A stretch of DNA of 64,000 nt from Aegicerativicinus sediminis (GTDB lineage Bacteria > Bacteroidota > Bacteroidia > Flavobacteriales > Flavobacteriaceae), in NCBI RefSeq assembly GCF_015476115.1, contig NZ_CP064295.1:1358001-1422000 (forward strand), read 5' to 3'. Positions 26,931 to 36,619 of this stretch are shown here, piece by piece; positions within the stretch are counted from its first letter, which is position 1, and every line of letters starts with the position of its first letter. Made by a program: the position numbers and the translations under genes. Under the pieces are notes generated by a model that made no database searches, was not told the origin of the DNA, and was given only the letters and a program-made list of their open reading frames with translations.

Positions 26931-27794
26931 ATGGCCAAAGGCAAAAAACAGAAGAAGTTTACGAAGAAATTACTTCATAAGTATCGACTCGTAATTTTAA
27001 ACGAGGATACTTTTGAAGAGAAATTTGCGGTAAAATTAACCCGCTTGAATGTCTTTGTCATTATTTCCTTGACGGCTATTGTATTGGTGATTGGCACAAT
27101 TCTGTTGATAGCATTCACGTCGCTAAGAGAGTACATACCCGGTTATTCATCAACTTCATTAAAACGCCAAGCCACAGAATTGGAAATAAAGACAGACTCG
27201 CTGCAACAAGTTTTGGAGGCTAATGAAATTTATTATGCCTCAATTAAAAGGGTGTTAACGGGTGATGTTCAAACAGCAGAATTTAATAAGGACTCCATAA
27301 TCCAAGCTGCAAATCTGGAGGCACAACAATTAAATCTAGAGCCGACAAAAGAAGATTCTATTTTACGTGAAATAGTGGACAAAGAGGATAAATACAATCT
27401 TTTCGATTCTGCCATTTCGAATAATTTTGTGCTTTTCCCTCCCGTGAGCGGCCCCATTTCAGAAACGTATAATGTAGAAAAAAAGCATTTCGCTGTGGAT
27501 ATTGCTGTGCCCGAGAACACACCTGTTAAAGCAACTGCTGACGGCACTGTAATTTTTGCCGAATGGACAGCTGAAACAGGGTATGTTGTAATTATTGAAC
27601 ACAGTAACGAGTTAATATCTGTTTATAAACACAATGCAACCTTAACAAAGGAACAGGGTGATTTGGTAAAAGCTGGAGAGGTTGTCGCTATGACTGGAAA
27701 TTTAGGGGAATTTACCTCAGGGCCACATCTGCATTTTGAATTGTGGAACAGAGGATACCCTGTGGACCCCACAAATTTTATCGACTTTAACTGA
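26931..27794 (+). CDS. M23 family metallopeptidase (peptidoglycan endopeptidase)
   Basis: The 287-residue protein has a lysine-rich cytoplasmic start, one membrane anchor (about 41-64), a coiled-coil region (about 75-150), and a C-terminal LytM domain. The zinc-site residues are present: H186 and D190 in KKHFAVDIA, and H266/H268 in GPHLHFELW. It should therefore be catalytically active, unlike the degenerate LytM activators. It probably trims peptidoglycan cross-links. Its stop overlaps the next start as TGATG, implying translational coupling with the GH3 gene. Confidence 0.93.
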   Translation: MAKGKKQKKFTKKLLHKYRLVILNEDTFEEKFAVKLTRLNVFVIISLTAIVLVIGTILLIAFTSLREYIPGYSSTSLKRQATELEIKTDSLQQVLEANEIYYASIKRVLTGDVQTAEFNKDSIIQAANLEAQQLNLEPTKEDSILREIVDKEDKYNLFDSAISNNFVLFPPVSGPISETYNVEKKHFAVDIAVPENTPVKATADGTVIFAEWTAETGYVVIIEHSNELISVYKHNATLTKEQGDLVKAGEVVAMTGNLGEFTSGPHLHFELWNRGYPVDPTNFIDFN

Positions 27795-29296
27795 TGGCTT
27801 CACTAAAACAGATATTGGCAAAAGTGTTTGCCACGTACATTCAGCGGAAAACACACAATTGGTCCAGTCAACCAATTAAAACTCAGCAAAAGGTTTTTAG
27901 GCGACTCATTGAAAAAGGAGCTAACACAAGGTTTGGGAAAGAGCATCATTTTGAAGCTATTAAGACACATCAAGACTTTTGCAGACATGTGCCAATACGT
28001 GATTATGAAGATTTAAAACCTCATATAAATCTAGTTGTTGAAGGTCAGGATAATATTCTTTGGCCTGGAAAACCGTTGTATTTTGCAAAGACTTCAGGCA
28101 CAACATCTGGAACCAAATACATCCCAATCACCAGAGAAAGTATGCCTCATCATATAGAGGCCGCTCGCAATGCAATTCTTTTATATTTGGCAGAAACGGG
28201 TAATACAGGCTTTGTTGATGGTAAAATGATTTTTTTACAAGGAAGCCCTGAATTAATTGAGAAGAACGGTATAAAATTAGGTCGTCTATCTGGAATTGTA
28301 GCACATTATGTCCCATCTTATTTACAGAAAAACAGATTGCCAAGTTGGGATACAAATTGTATTGAAGATTGGGAGAAAAAGGTTGATGCAATAGTTGAGG
28401 AAACAATACGGGAGGATATGACGGTTATTTCCGGGATTCCACCTTGGGTTCAAATGTATTTTGAAAAAATCATTGAAAAAACTGGAAAGCCAATTTCAGA
28501 AGTGTTCCCCCATTTTAATCTTTTTATTTATGGTGGCGTTAATTTTGATCCTTATCGCAAGAAATTTCAACAATTAATTGGCAAAAAGGTAGATAGTATT
28601 GAGTTATTTCCGGCTTCAGAGGGATTTTTTGCATTTCAAGACAAACAATCTGAAAAAGGTATGTTGTTGCTCTTGAATTCGGGAATTTTCTACGAGTTTG
28701 TTAAAGCAGAAGATTTTTTTCAAGATAACCCCAAAAGATTAACCATTGAACAGGTAGAATTAGATGTTAATTACGTCATGATTGTTTCTTCCAATGCTGG
28801 ATTATGGGCCTATAATGTTGGAGATACCATTAAATTTACCTGTTTAAAGCCCTATAGGCTAATTGTTACAGGGAGGATAAAACATTTTATTTCTGCTTTC
28901 GGAGAGCATGTAATATCTAAGGAGGTAGAGATAGCAATGAAAAAGGGCCTAGAGGAAATGCAATCTTCTATCACAGAATTTACAGTTGCACCACAAATTA
29001 CCCCAGTTGAAGGCTTGCCTTACCATGAATGGTTTATAGAGTTTGAGAGGGAACCTAATGATTTAAATTTGTTTGCTGATATTTTAGACAAATCCTTACA
29101 AGAGCAAAATTCATATTATTTTGATTTGATTTCCGGGAATATTTTACAACCGTTAAAAATAACTTCAGTAAAAAAGAATGGATTTAATATCTATATGAAA
29201 TCTATAGGGAAGCAAGATGCCCAAAATAAACTTCCAAGATTGTCGAACGACCGAAGCATTGCAGACGAGCTGGAAAGTCTTAATTTGACCAAATAA
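27794..29296 (+). CDS. GH3 family acyl-adenylate-forming protein
   Basis: The 500-residue protein is homologous to the GH3 family, named for plant proteins that conjugate amino acids to hormones. The ATP motif FAKTSGTTSGTKYIPIT lies at about 96-112. The GGVNFDPYRKKFQ and ELFPASEGFFAFQ segments and YNVGDTIKFT further support the adenylate-forming fold. Bacterial members are common in this phylum, but their substrates are mostly unknown. It starts by TGATG overlap with the M23 gene and is 28 nt from the DUF6909 gene. Confidence 0.93.
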   Translation: MASLKQILAKVFATYIQRKTHNWSSQPIKTQQKVFRRLIEKGANTRFGKEHHFEAIKTHQDFCRHVPIRDYEDLKPHINLVVEGQDNILWPGKPLYFAKTSGTTSGTKYIPITRESMPHHIEAARNAILLYLAETGNTGFVDGKMIFLQGSPELIEKNGIKLGRLSGIVAHYVPSYLQKNRLPSWDTNCIEDWEKKVDAIVEETIREDMTVISGIPPWVQMYFEKIIEKTGKPISEVFPHFNLFIYGGVNFDPYRKKFQQLIGKKVDSIELFPASEGFFAFQDKQSEKGMLLLLNSGIFYEFVKAEDFFQDNPKRLTIEQVELDVNYVMIVSSNAGLWAYNVGDTIKFTCLKPYRLIVTGRIKHFISAFGEHVISKEVEIAMKKGLEEMQSSITEFTVAPQITPVEGLPYHEWFIEFEREPNDLNLFADILDKSLQEQNSYYFDLISGNILQPLKITSVKKNGFNIYMKSIGKQDAQNKLPRLSNDRSIADELESLNLTK

Positions 29297-29299
29297 CCC

Positions 29300-29307
29300 T
29301 ATATTTG
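29300..29307 (+). promoter_or_regulatory. Possible -7 element before the DUF6909 gene
   Basis: TATATTTG matches TAnnTTTG, 17 nt before the ATG at 29325. It could provide an internal promoter within the GH3/DUF6909/polysaccharide run. Confidence 0.4.
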
Positions 29308-29324
29308 TCGGTTAAACATATTTA

Positions 29325-31013
29325 ATGACTTCAGTAAAAAAACAAGGCAGAACAAGGGCCCAAGAAAGCTCTAACGCTATTGAAAGGATGTACATTACCA
29401 TGAGGCATTTGTTCAATCGGGGCTTTTACAAACCAATGGGAGTTTCTGGTGAGACCCTGCGGGAATCACTTTTGGTTTTACGACCAGAGATTTATGGCTC
29501 CATAGCAGAAGATAAAGCTGAGTTGGAAGGTTTATTATATGTTATTGATCGATTGCCCGATGGTATAGAAGAGTGTACTTTTATCAATCTCACCAGTGAA
29601 GAGGGCTATAAAAATTCTCATTTTATTCCAATTATTCCGCCGAAACGACGTAGAAATTGCTATCGAATTGATGAGGAACAAATGAATATAGAAATCACTC
29701 GAGGTCGTTCGGAAATCTATGACATTCTAACACATTTAACCTTTCTTTTTGTTGAATCGCATAAAATAAGTAGACGTGTTTTAATTGATGAGGAAGGGGC
29801 GACTACTAGGGATTGGGTTAAGTTAGAGGCGGCGATTAAATCGGAGGAGGAATTAACCCAAAAAGAGCGAGAAGTAGCTATTACCCATACGGCGAATATT
29901 TTAGGAAGAACATTCAATGAATTAACGGCTGCACGTAACAAATTTACATCAAAGGAAAATCCTGACCGCCTGTTACATATCATTTATTGGTTGGGAAAAT
30001 TGGCGATCGAGGAAACTTTAAATAATAAAAAGCGAACTGTAACTTTTAGTCCGGTATTAAGAGAAAGATTAGGTCATCACTTACATGGTGAAATATGGGC
30101 GGATCGTATCAAAGAGGTTTTAAGGGAAAATAATTTGTTAACCCGACCCATTCATATTATAAGCGCCAACATGCATAGTGTTATGAATACCCTATATGCA
30201 AAAAATGGATTAAAAAGATATACTTCCGGCAAGGATGAATTGCAGGTCTATGAAGCTTTGAGTGATAACTCGAACCAAAGTTTGCGAGATAAGGTTTTCA
30301 AACACGCCAAACAAAATGGAATGTTTTACATCGAAGATGCATCTGGTACTAATATAGATGTTCAGCTCTTTGACACTTCAAAATTCAATTGGCCTTTGGC
30401 TCCAGCCGAATTCAATGGTATAAACACAGATGAAAAACCAGTAATTCTGGTTATGGATTATGCTTTTGGCGAACAAGCCTATGAAACCATGGATGAATTG
30501 CTGAAACCGATAAAAGTTGACAGCAAAAAAATTCATTTAAACGTTAAATCAATTTCTATAATGGGTAAGGCGGGAATCTTGGAGGGAGGTAAAGGGGACA
30601 TAATGATTCCACGTGCCCATATTTTTGAAGGTACGGCAGATAATTATCCGATTAAGAATCAATTAAAAAAGAAAAACTTAGAGGGTTATGGTATTGATGT
30701 TTGCGAAGGAACAATGATTACTGTTTTGGGAACCTCACTTCAGAATAAGGAGATATTGAAGTTTTTCTATAATTCATCCTGGAATGTGATAGGATTGGAA
30801 ATGGAGGGAGCGCATTACCAAAAAGCCATTCAGGCGGCATCAAAAATTAGGTGTAATATTGCAAAAGATGTTAAAGTGCGGTATGCTTATTATGCGAGTG
30901 ATAATCCTCTTGAGACAGGAAGCACCTTGGCCTCTGGTGGTTTGGGGCTTTCAGGCGTAAAACCCACCTATTTAATTACCGAGAAAATTTTGGAACAAAT
31001 TTATAACAGTTAA
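29325..31013 (+). CDS. DUF6909 family protein; C-terminal half nucleoside-phosphorylase-like
   Basis: The 562-residue soluble protein matches what I recall of DUF6909, a Bacteroidota family of unknown function. The N-terminal half is largely helical. The C-terminal half has alternating strand/helix character, GKAGILEGGKGDIMIPRAH (about 414-432) and GLEMEGAHY around E492-A496. The EMEGA motif marks purine and uridine phosphorylases (PNP/UDP superfamily), where the Glu contacts ribose. This is a suggestion from motif only; I did not see the whole fold. The gene lies 3 nt before the Wzz-like gene, so they may be cotranscribed. Confidence 0.75.
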   Translation: MTSVKKQGRTRAQESSNAIERMYITMRHLFNRGFYKPMGVSGETLRESLLVLRPEIYGSIAEDKAELEGLLYVIDRLPDGIEECTFINLTSEEGYKNSHFIPIIPPKRRRNCYRIDEEQMNIEITRGRSEIYDILTHLTFLFVESHKISRRVLIDEEGATTRDWVKLEAAIKSEEELTQKEREVAITHTANILGRTFNELTAARNKFTSKENPDRLLHIIYWLGKLAIEETLNNKKRTVTFSPVLRERLGHHLHGEIWADRIKEVLRENNLLTRPIHIISANMHSVMNTLYAKNGLKRYTSGKDELQVYEALSDNSNQSLRDKVFKHAKQNGMFYIEDASGTNIDVQLFDTSKFNWPLAPAEFNGINTDEKPVILVMDYAFGEQAYETMDELLKPIKVDSKKIHLNVKSISIMGKAGILEGGKGDIMIPRAHIFEGTADNYPIKNQLKKKNLEGYGIDVCEGTMITVLGTSLQNKEILKFFYNSSWNVIGLEMEGAHYQKAIQAASKIRCNIAKDVKVRYAYYASDNPLETGSTLASGGLGLSGVKPTYLITEKILEQIYNS

Positions 31014-31016
31014 GAA

Positions 31017-32096
31017 ATGGAGCAATCTTCAAATAATCTCCAACAAAATCAAGAGGAGGTTGATTTAGGACAACTATTCAATGCCATAGGAAACTTTTTT
31101 TACAAGGTTTTTCAATTTATCGGAAAAATTCTTTTTGGATTGTTTCTTGGTTTGGTTTGGTTGGTATTTTTTATCAAAAAGCACATACTCATTTTTGTGG
31201 CAGTGGTTGTTTCTGGGTTTGTTTTCGGTTTAATTAAAGAAAATTTAGGAGACCCGATCTACAAATCGACTGTCTTAATACAACAGAACTATGATACCGG
31301 TAAAAATTTATATGGTCTTATCGATTTTTATAATGAATTGATAAAGAATGGGGATGCCGAGGAACTTTCCCAACAACTTGGAATTTCTGAGGAACAGGCT
31401 GAAAAGATTAGGGGTTTTGATGTCAGTTCTACCCTAAATGAAAATGATAAGCTGAAATTATACGATGAATATGTACAAAGTATTGATAGTTCTACAGCCT
31501 CCCATATTGACTTCAAAACATTTGTAAGAAACTCAAATGACTCAGATTTTAAAATTCAGAGTATAGATTTTTATTTTTCTGAAAAAGGACTTTCAAAACC
31601 GGCCTTAAATTCAATTATCAAAAAGATAGAATCAATTGAATATTTTAAAGATCTCCAAAAGCGCGATTTAGGTGAATTGGAAGCTGAAGAAAATTCACTT
31701 AAGGAATCTTTGGAACGCTCAGATTCCTTGCAAAATGTTTATAAAAAGGTTTTAATTGAACAAGCCTCTAATAAGTCGGGTTCACAAACTAGTGTTACTA
31801 TTGATAATACTTCTAAAGATAATGGGACGAAGGAATATGATTTATATTTAAATGATATTGAATTACGCAAGCAATTGGTTGAAATTCAAAGAGAAAAAGA
31901 GGATTTATCTCATATTATTGAGGTGGTTTCATCGAATCAGGATGCGTCAACCCTTTATTATAAGAAGGATCTTTTTGGCAAATCCATTTCACTTCCAATT
32001 TTCTATTCCATAGTATTCACTTTGGTTGCCTTTGTTATATTATTAATTTTGGCCTTCTTAAATTTCTTGGAGCGATATAAAAATAAAATTGAATGA
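31017..32096 (+). CDS. Wzz-like chain-length/copolymerase membrane protein
   Basis: The 359-residue protein has two membrane segments (about 40-73 and 325-350) bracketing a large periplasmic domain with a coiled-coil stretch (about 215-310). This is the polysaccharide copolymerase topology. It lacks a Wzc-type tyrosine kinase domain. It begins the polysaccharide block immediately upstream of rmlB, which it overlaps by 4 nt. The N-terminal hydrophobic region is unusually long, with repeated F/L/G. Its role in setting chain length is inferred. Confidence 0.75.
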   Translation: MEQSSNNLQQNQEEVDLGQLFNAIGNFFYKVFQFIGKILFGLFLGLVWLVFFIKKHILIFVAVVVSGFVFGLIKENLGDPIYKSTVLIQQNYDTGKNLYGLIDFYNELIKNGDAEELSQQLGISEEQAEKIRGFDVSSTLNENDKLKLYDEYVQSIDSSTASHIDFKTFVRNSNDSDFKIQSIDFYFSEKGLSKPALNSIIKKIESIEYFKDLQKRDLGELEAEENSLKESLERSDSLQNVYKKVLIEQASNKSGSQTSVTIDNTSKDNGTKEYDLYLNDIELRKQLVEIQREKEDLSHIIEVVSSNQDASTLYYKKDLFGKSISLPIFYSIVFTLVAFVILLILAFLNFLERYKNKIE

Positions 32097-33112
32097 AGAA
32101 TATTTTAGTTACTGGTGGTGCGGGATTTATAGGTTCAAATTTTATTGAATATTATTTACAAGAATATCCGAAGGATAAAATAATCAATCTTGATTTATTG
32201 ACATATGCTGGAGATTTGGAAAATCTTAAGGAAGTTGAAACTAATCCGAATTATACATTTATTAAAGGCGATATCTGTGATTCTGATTTGGTTGAATCCA
32301 TTTTTAAAGATTATAACATTACAGATGTGATTCATTTTGCCGCTGAGTCACATGTTGATAATTCAATTAAAAACCCAGATGCATTTATAAGAACCAATGT
32401 TTTTGGAACGTTTAATTTAATTAACAATGCCTACAGATATTGGATGCACGGTCCTTTTGAGGGAAAAGTGGGTTTTGAAGAATCAAGGTTTCATCATATA
32501 TCCACAGATGAAGTATATGGTACATTAGGAGATTCGGGATTGTTCGAGGAAACTACACCATATGCGCCTAACAGTCCTTACAGTGCTTCCAAAGCTTCCT
32601 CAGATTTCATTGTAAGAAGTTATCATCATACTTACGGATTAAATGTTGTCACGACTAACTGCTCCAACAATTATGGCCCAAAGCAGCATGACGAAAAGTT
32701 AATTCCTACAATAATTAGGAAAGCTGTTTCAGGAGAGAATATTCCAATTTATGGTGATGGGAAAAACATCAGAGACTGGTTGTATGTTAGGGATCATTGC
32801 ACGGGGATAGATTTAGCATTTAGAAAAGGTAAATCTGGAGAAACGTATAATGTTGGGGGCAGAAATGAACGAAATAATCTTTATATAGCAAATACAATTT
32901 GTGACCTCTTGGATGAAATTCAACCTAAAAACGGCTCTTATAAAAATCAAATTAAATTTGTAACAGATAGGCCTGGACATGATTTTAGATATGCAATTGA
33001 CGCAAGTAAACTTGAGAGTGAATTGGGTTGGAAAGCAGATGAAAACTTTGAATCAGGTATTCGCAAAACCATTGAATGGTACTTGGATAAATACGTTTCC
33101 AAAGCTGTTTAA
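32093..33112 (+). CDS. rmlB: dTDP-glucose 4,6-dehydratase
   Basis: This short-chain dehydrogenase makes dTDP-4-keto-6-deoxyglucose, the second step to dTDP-rhamnose. The NAD motif GGAGFIG lies at 8-14. Catalytic residues appear in STDEVYG (137-143, with the DE pair) and in the Y163-x3-K167 pair. Length (339 aa) is normal. It is first of four contiguous rml genes in the order B-A-C-D. Confidence 0.97.
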   Translation: MKNILVTGGAGFIGSNFIEYYLQEYPKDKIINLDLLTYAGDLENLKEVETNPNYTFIKGDICDSDLVESIFKDYNITDVIHFAAESHVDNSIKNPDAFIRTNVFGTFNLINNAYRYWMHGPFEGKVGFEESRFHHISTDEVYGTLGDSGLFEETTPYAPNSPYSASKASSDFIVRSYHHTYGLNVVTTNCSNNYGPKQHDEKLIPTIIRKAVSGENIPIYGDGKNIRDWLYVRDHCTGIDLAFRKGKSGETYNVGGRNERNNLYIANTICDLLDEIQPKNGSYKNQIKFVTDRPGHDFRYAIDASKLESELGWKADENFESGIRKTIEWYLDKYVSKAV

Positions 33113-33132
33113 AATTTAATACCCAAATTAAC

Positions 33133-34002
33133 ATGAAAGGAATAATTTTAGCTGGAGGATCAGGTACTCGACTTCATCCACTTACGCTTTCCATAAGTAA
33201 ACAGTTAATGCCTGTTTACGATAAACCGATGATTTATTATCCATTATCCACCCTAATGTATTCTGGAATACGTGAAATTCTCATTATATCTACTCCGAAA
33301 GACCTGCCTCTTTTTAAGGATTTATTAGGCGATGGCAGTAAGTATGGATGTACTTTTGAATATGCTGTACAAGAAGAACCAAGAGGGCTTGCAGAAGCTT
33401 TTATTATAGGTGAAGATTTTGTGGGTACTGACAAAGTAGCTCTAATATTGGGAGATAATATTTTTTATGGTTCGGGACTCTCTAAATTGCTTCAGGCGAA
33501 TAATAATCCGGATGGCGGGATTATTTATGCATATAGGGTAAATGATCCAGAGCGTTATGGGGTGGTTGAGTTTGATGAAAATGGACAGGCAATTTCTATC
33601 GAAGAAAAGCCGAATGAACCAAAATCTAATTATGCGGTCCCTGGCATTTATTTTTATGACAATACGGTTATTGAGATAGCAAAAAACATTAAACCAAGTG
33701 GACGTGGCGAATTAGAAATTACGGATGTCAATAGGGAATATCTTAGGCAAAACAAATTAAATGTAAGTGTTTTAGACCGAGGCACGGCATGGTTAGATAC
33801 AGGTACGTTTCAATCATTAATGCAGGCTTCACAGTTTGTGGAAGTACTTGAACAACGGCAGGGCTTAAAAATAGGATCTATTGAAGCTGCGGCTTATGAA
33901 ATGGGTTTTATAGATCAGGAAAGATTCGTTGCCTTAGCTGAAAGCCTGATGAAGAGTGGTTACGGTGTAAATCTAATGGGACTTATTAAACACAGAAGAT
34001 GA
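33133..34002 (+). CDS. rmlA: Glucose-1-phosphate thymidylyltransferase
   Basis: The enzyme makes dTDP-glucose from dTTP and glucose-1-phosphate. The nucleotide-binding GGSGTRLHP lies at 8-16, and [15 protein letters not shown] follows at about 157. Length (289 aa) is normal. It overlaps rmlC by 4 nt (ATGA). Confidence 0.97.
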   Translation: MKGIILAGGSGTRLHPLTLSISKQLMPVYDKPMIYYPLSTLMYSGIREILIISTPKDLPLFKDLLGDGSKYGCTFEYAVQEEPRGLAEAFIIGEDFVGTDKVALILGDNIFYGSGLSKLLQANNNPDGGIIYAYRVNDPERYGVVEFDENGQAISIEEKPNEPKSNYAVPGIYFYDNTVIEIAKNIKPSGRGELEITDVNREYLRQNKLNVSVLDRGTAWLDTGTFQSLMQASQFVEVLEQRQGLKIGSIEAAAYEMGFIDQERFVALAESLMKSGYGVNLMGLIKHRR

Positions 34003-34547
34003 TTGCTGAAGAAACCTCAATTGAGGGCTGCTACATAATTACACCCCGAATATTTAAGGACGAAAGAGGGTATTTCATTGAAACTTTTAATAATCAAACG
34101 TTTTTCGAAAAAACAGGTATTGCAACTCAATTTGTACAAGATAACCAATCTAAATCATCAGTTGGAGTTTTGCGAGGGTTACATTTCCAACAAGGAGGAT
34201 ATGCACAAGCCAAACTTGTTAGGGTTATACAAGGCTCTGTTTTAGATATTTGTGTAGATCTCAGGCCCAATTCTAAAACTTTAGGACAATATGTGTCTGT
34301 GGTATTGAGCGGTGATAATTTCAAGCAACTATATGTTCCTCGTGGTTTTGCGCATGGTTTTGTTGTGCTAGAGGATGAAACAATCTTTTCATACAAGTGT
34401 GATAATTTCTATAATAAGAATTCTGAAGGAGGAATAATTTACAATGATCCAGACATTGCCATTGATTGGAGAATTCCTGAAGAAAAATTAATTCTTTCAG
34501 ATAAAGATAAACACTTGCCTACATTAAAAGAATATTTGGCCAAATGA
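33999..34547 (+). CDS. rmlC: dTDP-4-dehydrorhamnose 3,5-epimerase
   Basis: This cupin-type epimerase performs the third step of rhamnose synthesis. The catalytic base is H62 in LRGLHFQ, followed by the [14 protein letters not shown] and [10 protein letters not shown] signatures. It overlaps rmlA and rmlD by 4 nt on either side, indicating tight translational coupling. Confidence 0.97.
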   Translation: MIAEETSIEGCYIITPRIFKDERGYFIETFNNQTFFEKTGIATQFVQDNQSKSSVGVLRGLHFQQGGYAQAKLVRVIQGSVLDICVDLRPNSKTLGQYVSVVLSGDNFKQLYVPRGFAHGFVVLEDETIFSYKCDNFYNKNSEGGIIYNDPDIAIDWRIPEEKLILSDKDKHLPTLKEYLAK

Positions 34548-35392
34548 AAGTTTTGGTAACTGGAAGTAAGGGGCAGTTGGGCCAATCCATTCAATTTGTA
34601 TTGAATAAACCTGAAGATGAATGGTTTTTTGTTACAAGGGAGGAATTAGACATCTGCGACTTTGTGCAAACACGAAATCTTTTTGAAGAAAACAAATTTG
34701 ATTATTGTGTAAATTGTGCCGCTTATACTAATGTGGATGGTGCGGAAGATCATAAGGATGATGCCTATTTAGCCAATTCTGAAGCTGTAAAAAATTTAGC
34801 TGGAGTCTGTAAGGATCATAATTGTATACTCATACACATCTCTACGGATTATGTTTTTGATGGTTCAAGTACTCGTCCATATAAAGAGGAAGATAAAGTA
34901 GGAGCCATCAATGTTTATGGTGATTCAAAACTACAAGGAGAAAGGAATATAAGGGCAATCTTAGAAAACTATTTTATTATTCGTGTGTCATGGCTTTACA
35001 GTCCATTCGGGCATAATTTTGTTAAATCTATTTCTAAGAAGATTCGAGAGAATTCAGAATTGAATATTATAACTTCTCAAAAAGGAATCCCTACTAGCGC
35101 CTTAGATTTGGCAGAATTTATTGTATTTCTTGTTGAAAACAGAATTACAGAATACGGTATTTATCATTTTACCGGAAATGGAGAAACCGATTGGTATGAG
35201 TTTGCTGTTGAGATTTCTAAATATTTTCCAGAATACAATTCAGATAAATTGAATGCAATTCTTAACTATCCATCAAAGGCAAAAAGACCCAAATACAGTG
35301 TGTTAAACACAACAAAAGTTAAATCTATTTATAATCATTTAGTGCCTTGGCAGTTAAGTTTGAGCCGTACAATGAAGGAAATCCTTAATTAA
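34544..35392 (+). CDS. rmlD: dTDP-4-dehydrorhamnose reductase
   Basis: The enzyme performs the final reduction to dTDP-L-rhamnose. The NAD(P) motif GSKGQLGQS lies at 7-15. HISTDYVFDGS and YGDSKLQGE (Y-x3-K) give the catalytic residues. Length (282 aa) is normal. It is the last gene of the rml block; a gap of about 100 nt follows before gmd. Confidence 0.96.
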   Translation: MKVLVTGSKGQLGQSIQFVLNKPEDEWFFVTREELDICDFVQTRNLFEENKFDYCVNCAAYTNVDGAEDHKDDAYLANSEAVKNLAGVCKDHNCILIHISTDYVFDGSSTRPYKEEDKVGAINVYGDSKLQGERNIRAILENYFIIRVSWLYSPFGHNFVKSISKKIRENSELNIITSQKGIPTSALDLAEFIVFLVENRITEYGIYHFTGNGETDWYEFAVEISKYFPEYNSDKLNAILNYPSKAKRPKYSVLNTTKVKSIYNHLVPWQLSLSRTMKEILN

Positions 35393-35401
35393 TTTATTTA
35401 C

Positions 35402-35418
35402 CCTACTAAATTTGTAGG
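35402..35418. promoter_or_regulatory. Short inverted repeat between rmlD and gmd
   Basis: CCTAC (35402-35406) pairs with GTAGG (35414-35418), and the inner AA/TT can also pair. No T run follows, so it is not a standard terminator. It lies 31 nt upstream of a -7 element and could be an operator or a weak stop. Confidence 0.35.
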
Positions 35419-35448
35419 ATAATAAATTAATAATATGGTTTAAAACCC

Positions 35449-35456
35449 TACATTTG
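35449..35456 (+). promoter_or_regulatory. -7 element of gmd
   Basis: TACATTTG followed by C matches TAnnTTTG(C), 38 nt before the gmd ATG. It suggests that the fucose and sulfate-activation genes can be transcribed separately from the rml block. Confidence 0.5.
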
Positions 35457-35494
35457 CAATCCGAATTAACTGTTTGGCTTTCAACAAATATCAT

Positions 35495-36613
35495 ATGAAA
35501 CAAAAAGTTGCCCTTATTACGGGCGTTACGGGACAAGACGGTGCCTATCTTAGTGAATTTCTTTTAAAGAAGGGATATGTGGTGCACGGTATAAAACGCA
35601 GATCTTCCCTATTCAATACGGACAGAATCGACCACCTTTATCAGGATCCCCATGTTGAACACCGAAACTTCTACCTCCATTATGGAGATTTAACAGATAG
35701 TACCAACCTAATACGGATAATTCAGGAGGTAAAACCAGACGAAATTTACAATCTCGCCGCGATGAGTCACGTGCATGTGTCTTTCGAAATGCCCGAATAT
35801 ACAGCAAATGCGGACGGTATAGGAACTTTAAGAATACTTGAGGCAGTTAAAATGTTAGGTATTGAAAAGGATGTTCGTATCTATCAGGCGTCAACTTCAG
35901 AATTGTATGGCAAGGTTCAAGAAATTCCCCAAACAGAAAAAACACCCTTTTACCCAAGAAGCCCTTATGCTGTTGCAAAAATGTATGCTTATTGGATAAC
36001 AGTTAACTATCGGGAAGCATATGGAATATATGCATGTAATGGTATTCTTTTCAACCATGAATCTCCAATTAGAGGAGAAACCTTTGTTACTCGAAAGATT
36101 ACTCGTGCGACCTCAAAAATAGCCTTGGGTCTTCAGGATAAATTCTATTTAGGAAACCTGGATGCAAAACGTGATTGGGGGCATGCCAAAGATTATGTTA
36201 GAATGATGTGGATGATATTACAGGCAGATGAACCAGAGGATTGGGTAATTGCGACTGGTAAAACCACTTCAGTTAGGGATTTTGTTAGAATGAGCTTTAA
36301 GCATATTGGTATCACCCTTCGGTTTGAAGGTAAAGAAGAAAATGAAAAAGCCTTTGTAGAAAGATGTGATAATCCTGATTATCAATTACCAGTAGGTAAA
36401 GAGGTGCTTTCAGTTGACCAGAAATATTATCGCCCAACGGAAGTTGATTTGTTGATTGGTGATGCAACCAAAGCACAGGAGAAATTAGGATGGGTTCCAG
36501 AATATGATTTACAAGCATTAGTGGACGATATGATGCAAAGCGACCTTAAACTGATGAAGAAACAGCAATTCTTGCAGGATGGCGGTTATAGAATTAAGAA
36601 TTATTTCGAATAG
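35495..36613 (+). CDS. gmd: GDP-mannose 4,6-dehydratase
   Basis: The enzyme makes GDP-4-keto-6-deoxymannose, the first step to GDP-L-fucose. [10 protein letters not shown] (about 10-19) is the nucleotide motif; the STSELYG and YAVAKMYAY motifs carry the catalytic Thr/Ser, Glu, Tyr and Lys. I chose the ATG at 35495 (372 aa), because [16 protein letters not shown] is the normal start; an in-frame TTG at 35474 lies only 17 nt after the -7 element and adds nothing recognisable. Confidence 0.97.
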   Translation: MKQKVALITGVTGQDGAYLSEFLLKKGYVVHGIKRRSSLFNTDRIDHLYQDPHVEHRNFYLHYGDLTDSTNLIRIIQEVKPDEIYNLAAMSHVHVSFEMPEYTANADGIGTLRILEAVKMLGIEKDVRIYQASTSELYGKVQEIPQTEKTPFYPRSPYAVAKMYAYWITVNYREAYGIYACNGILFNHESPIRGETFVTRKITRATSKIALGLQDKFYLGNLDAKRDWGHAKDYVRMMWMILQADEPEDWVIATGKTTSVRDFVRMSFKHIGITLRFEGKEENEKAFVERCDNPDYQLPVGKEVLSVDQKYYRPTEVDLLIGDATKAQEKLGWVPEYDLQALVDDMMQSDLKLMKKQQFLQDGGYRIKNYFE

Positions 36614-36619
36614 TAATTT

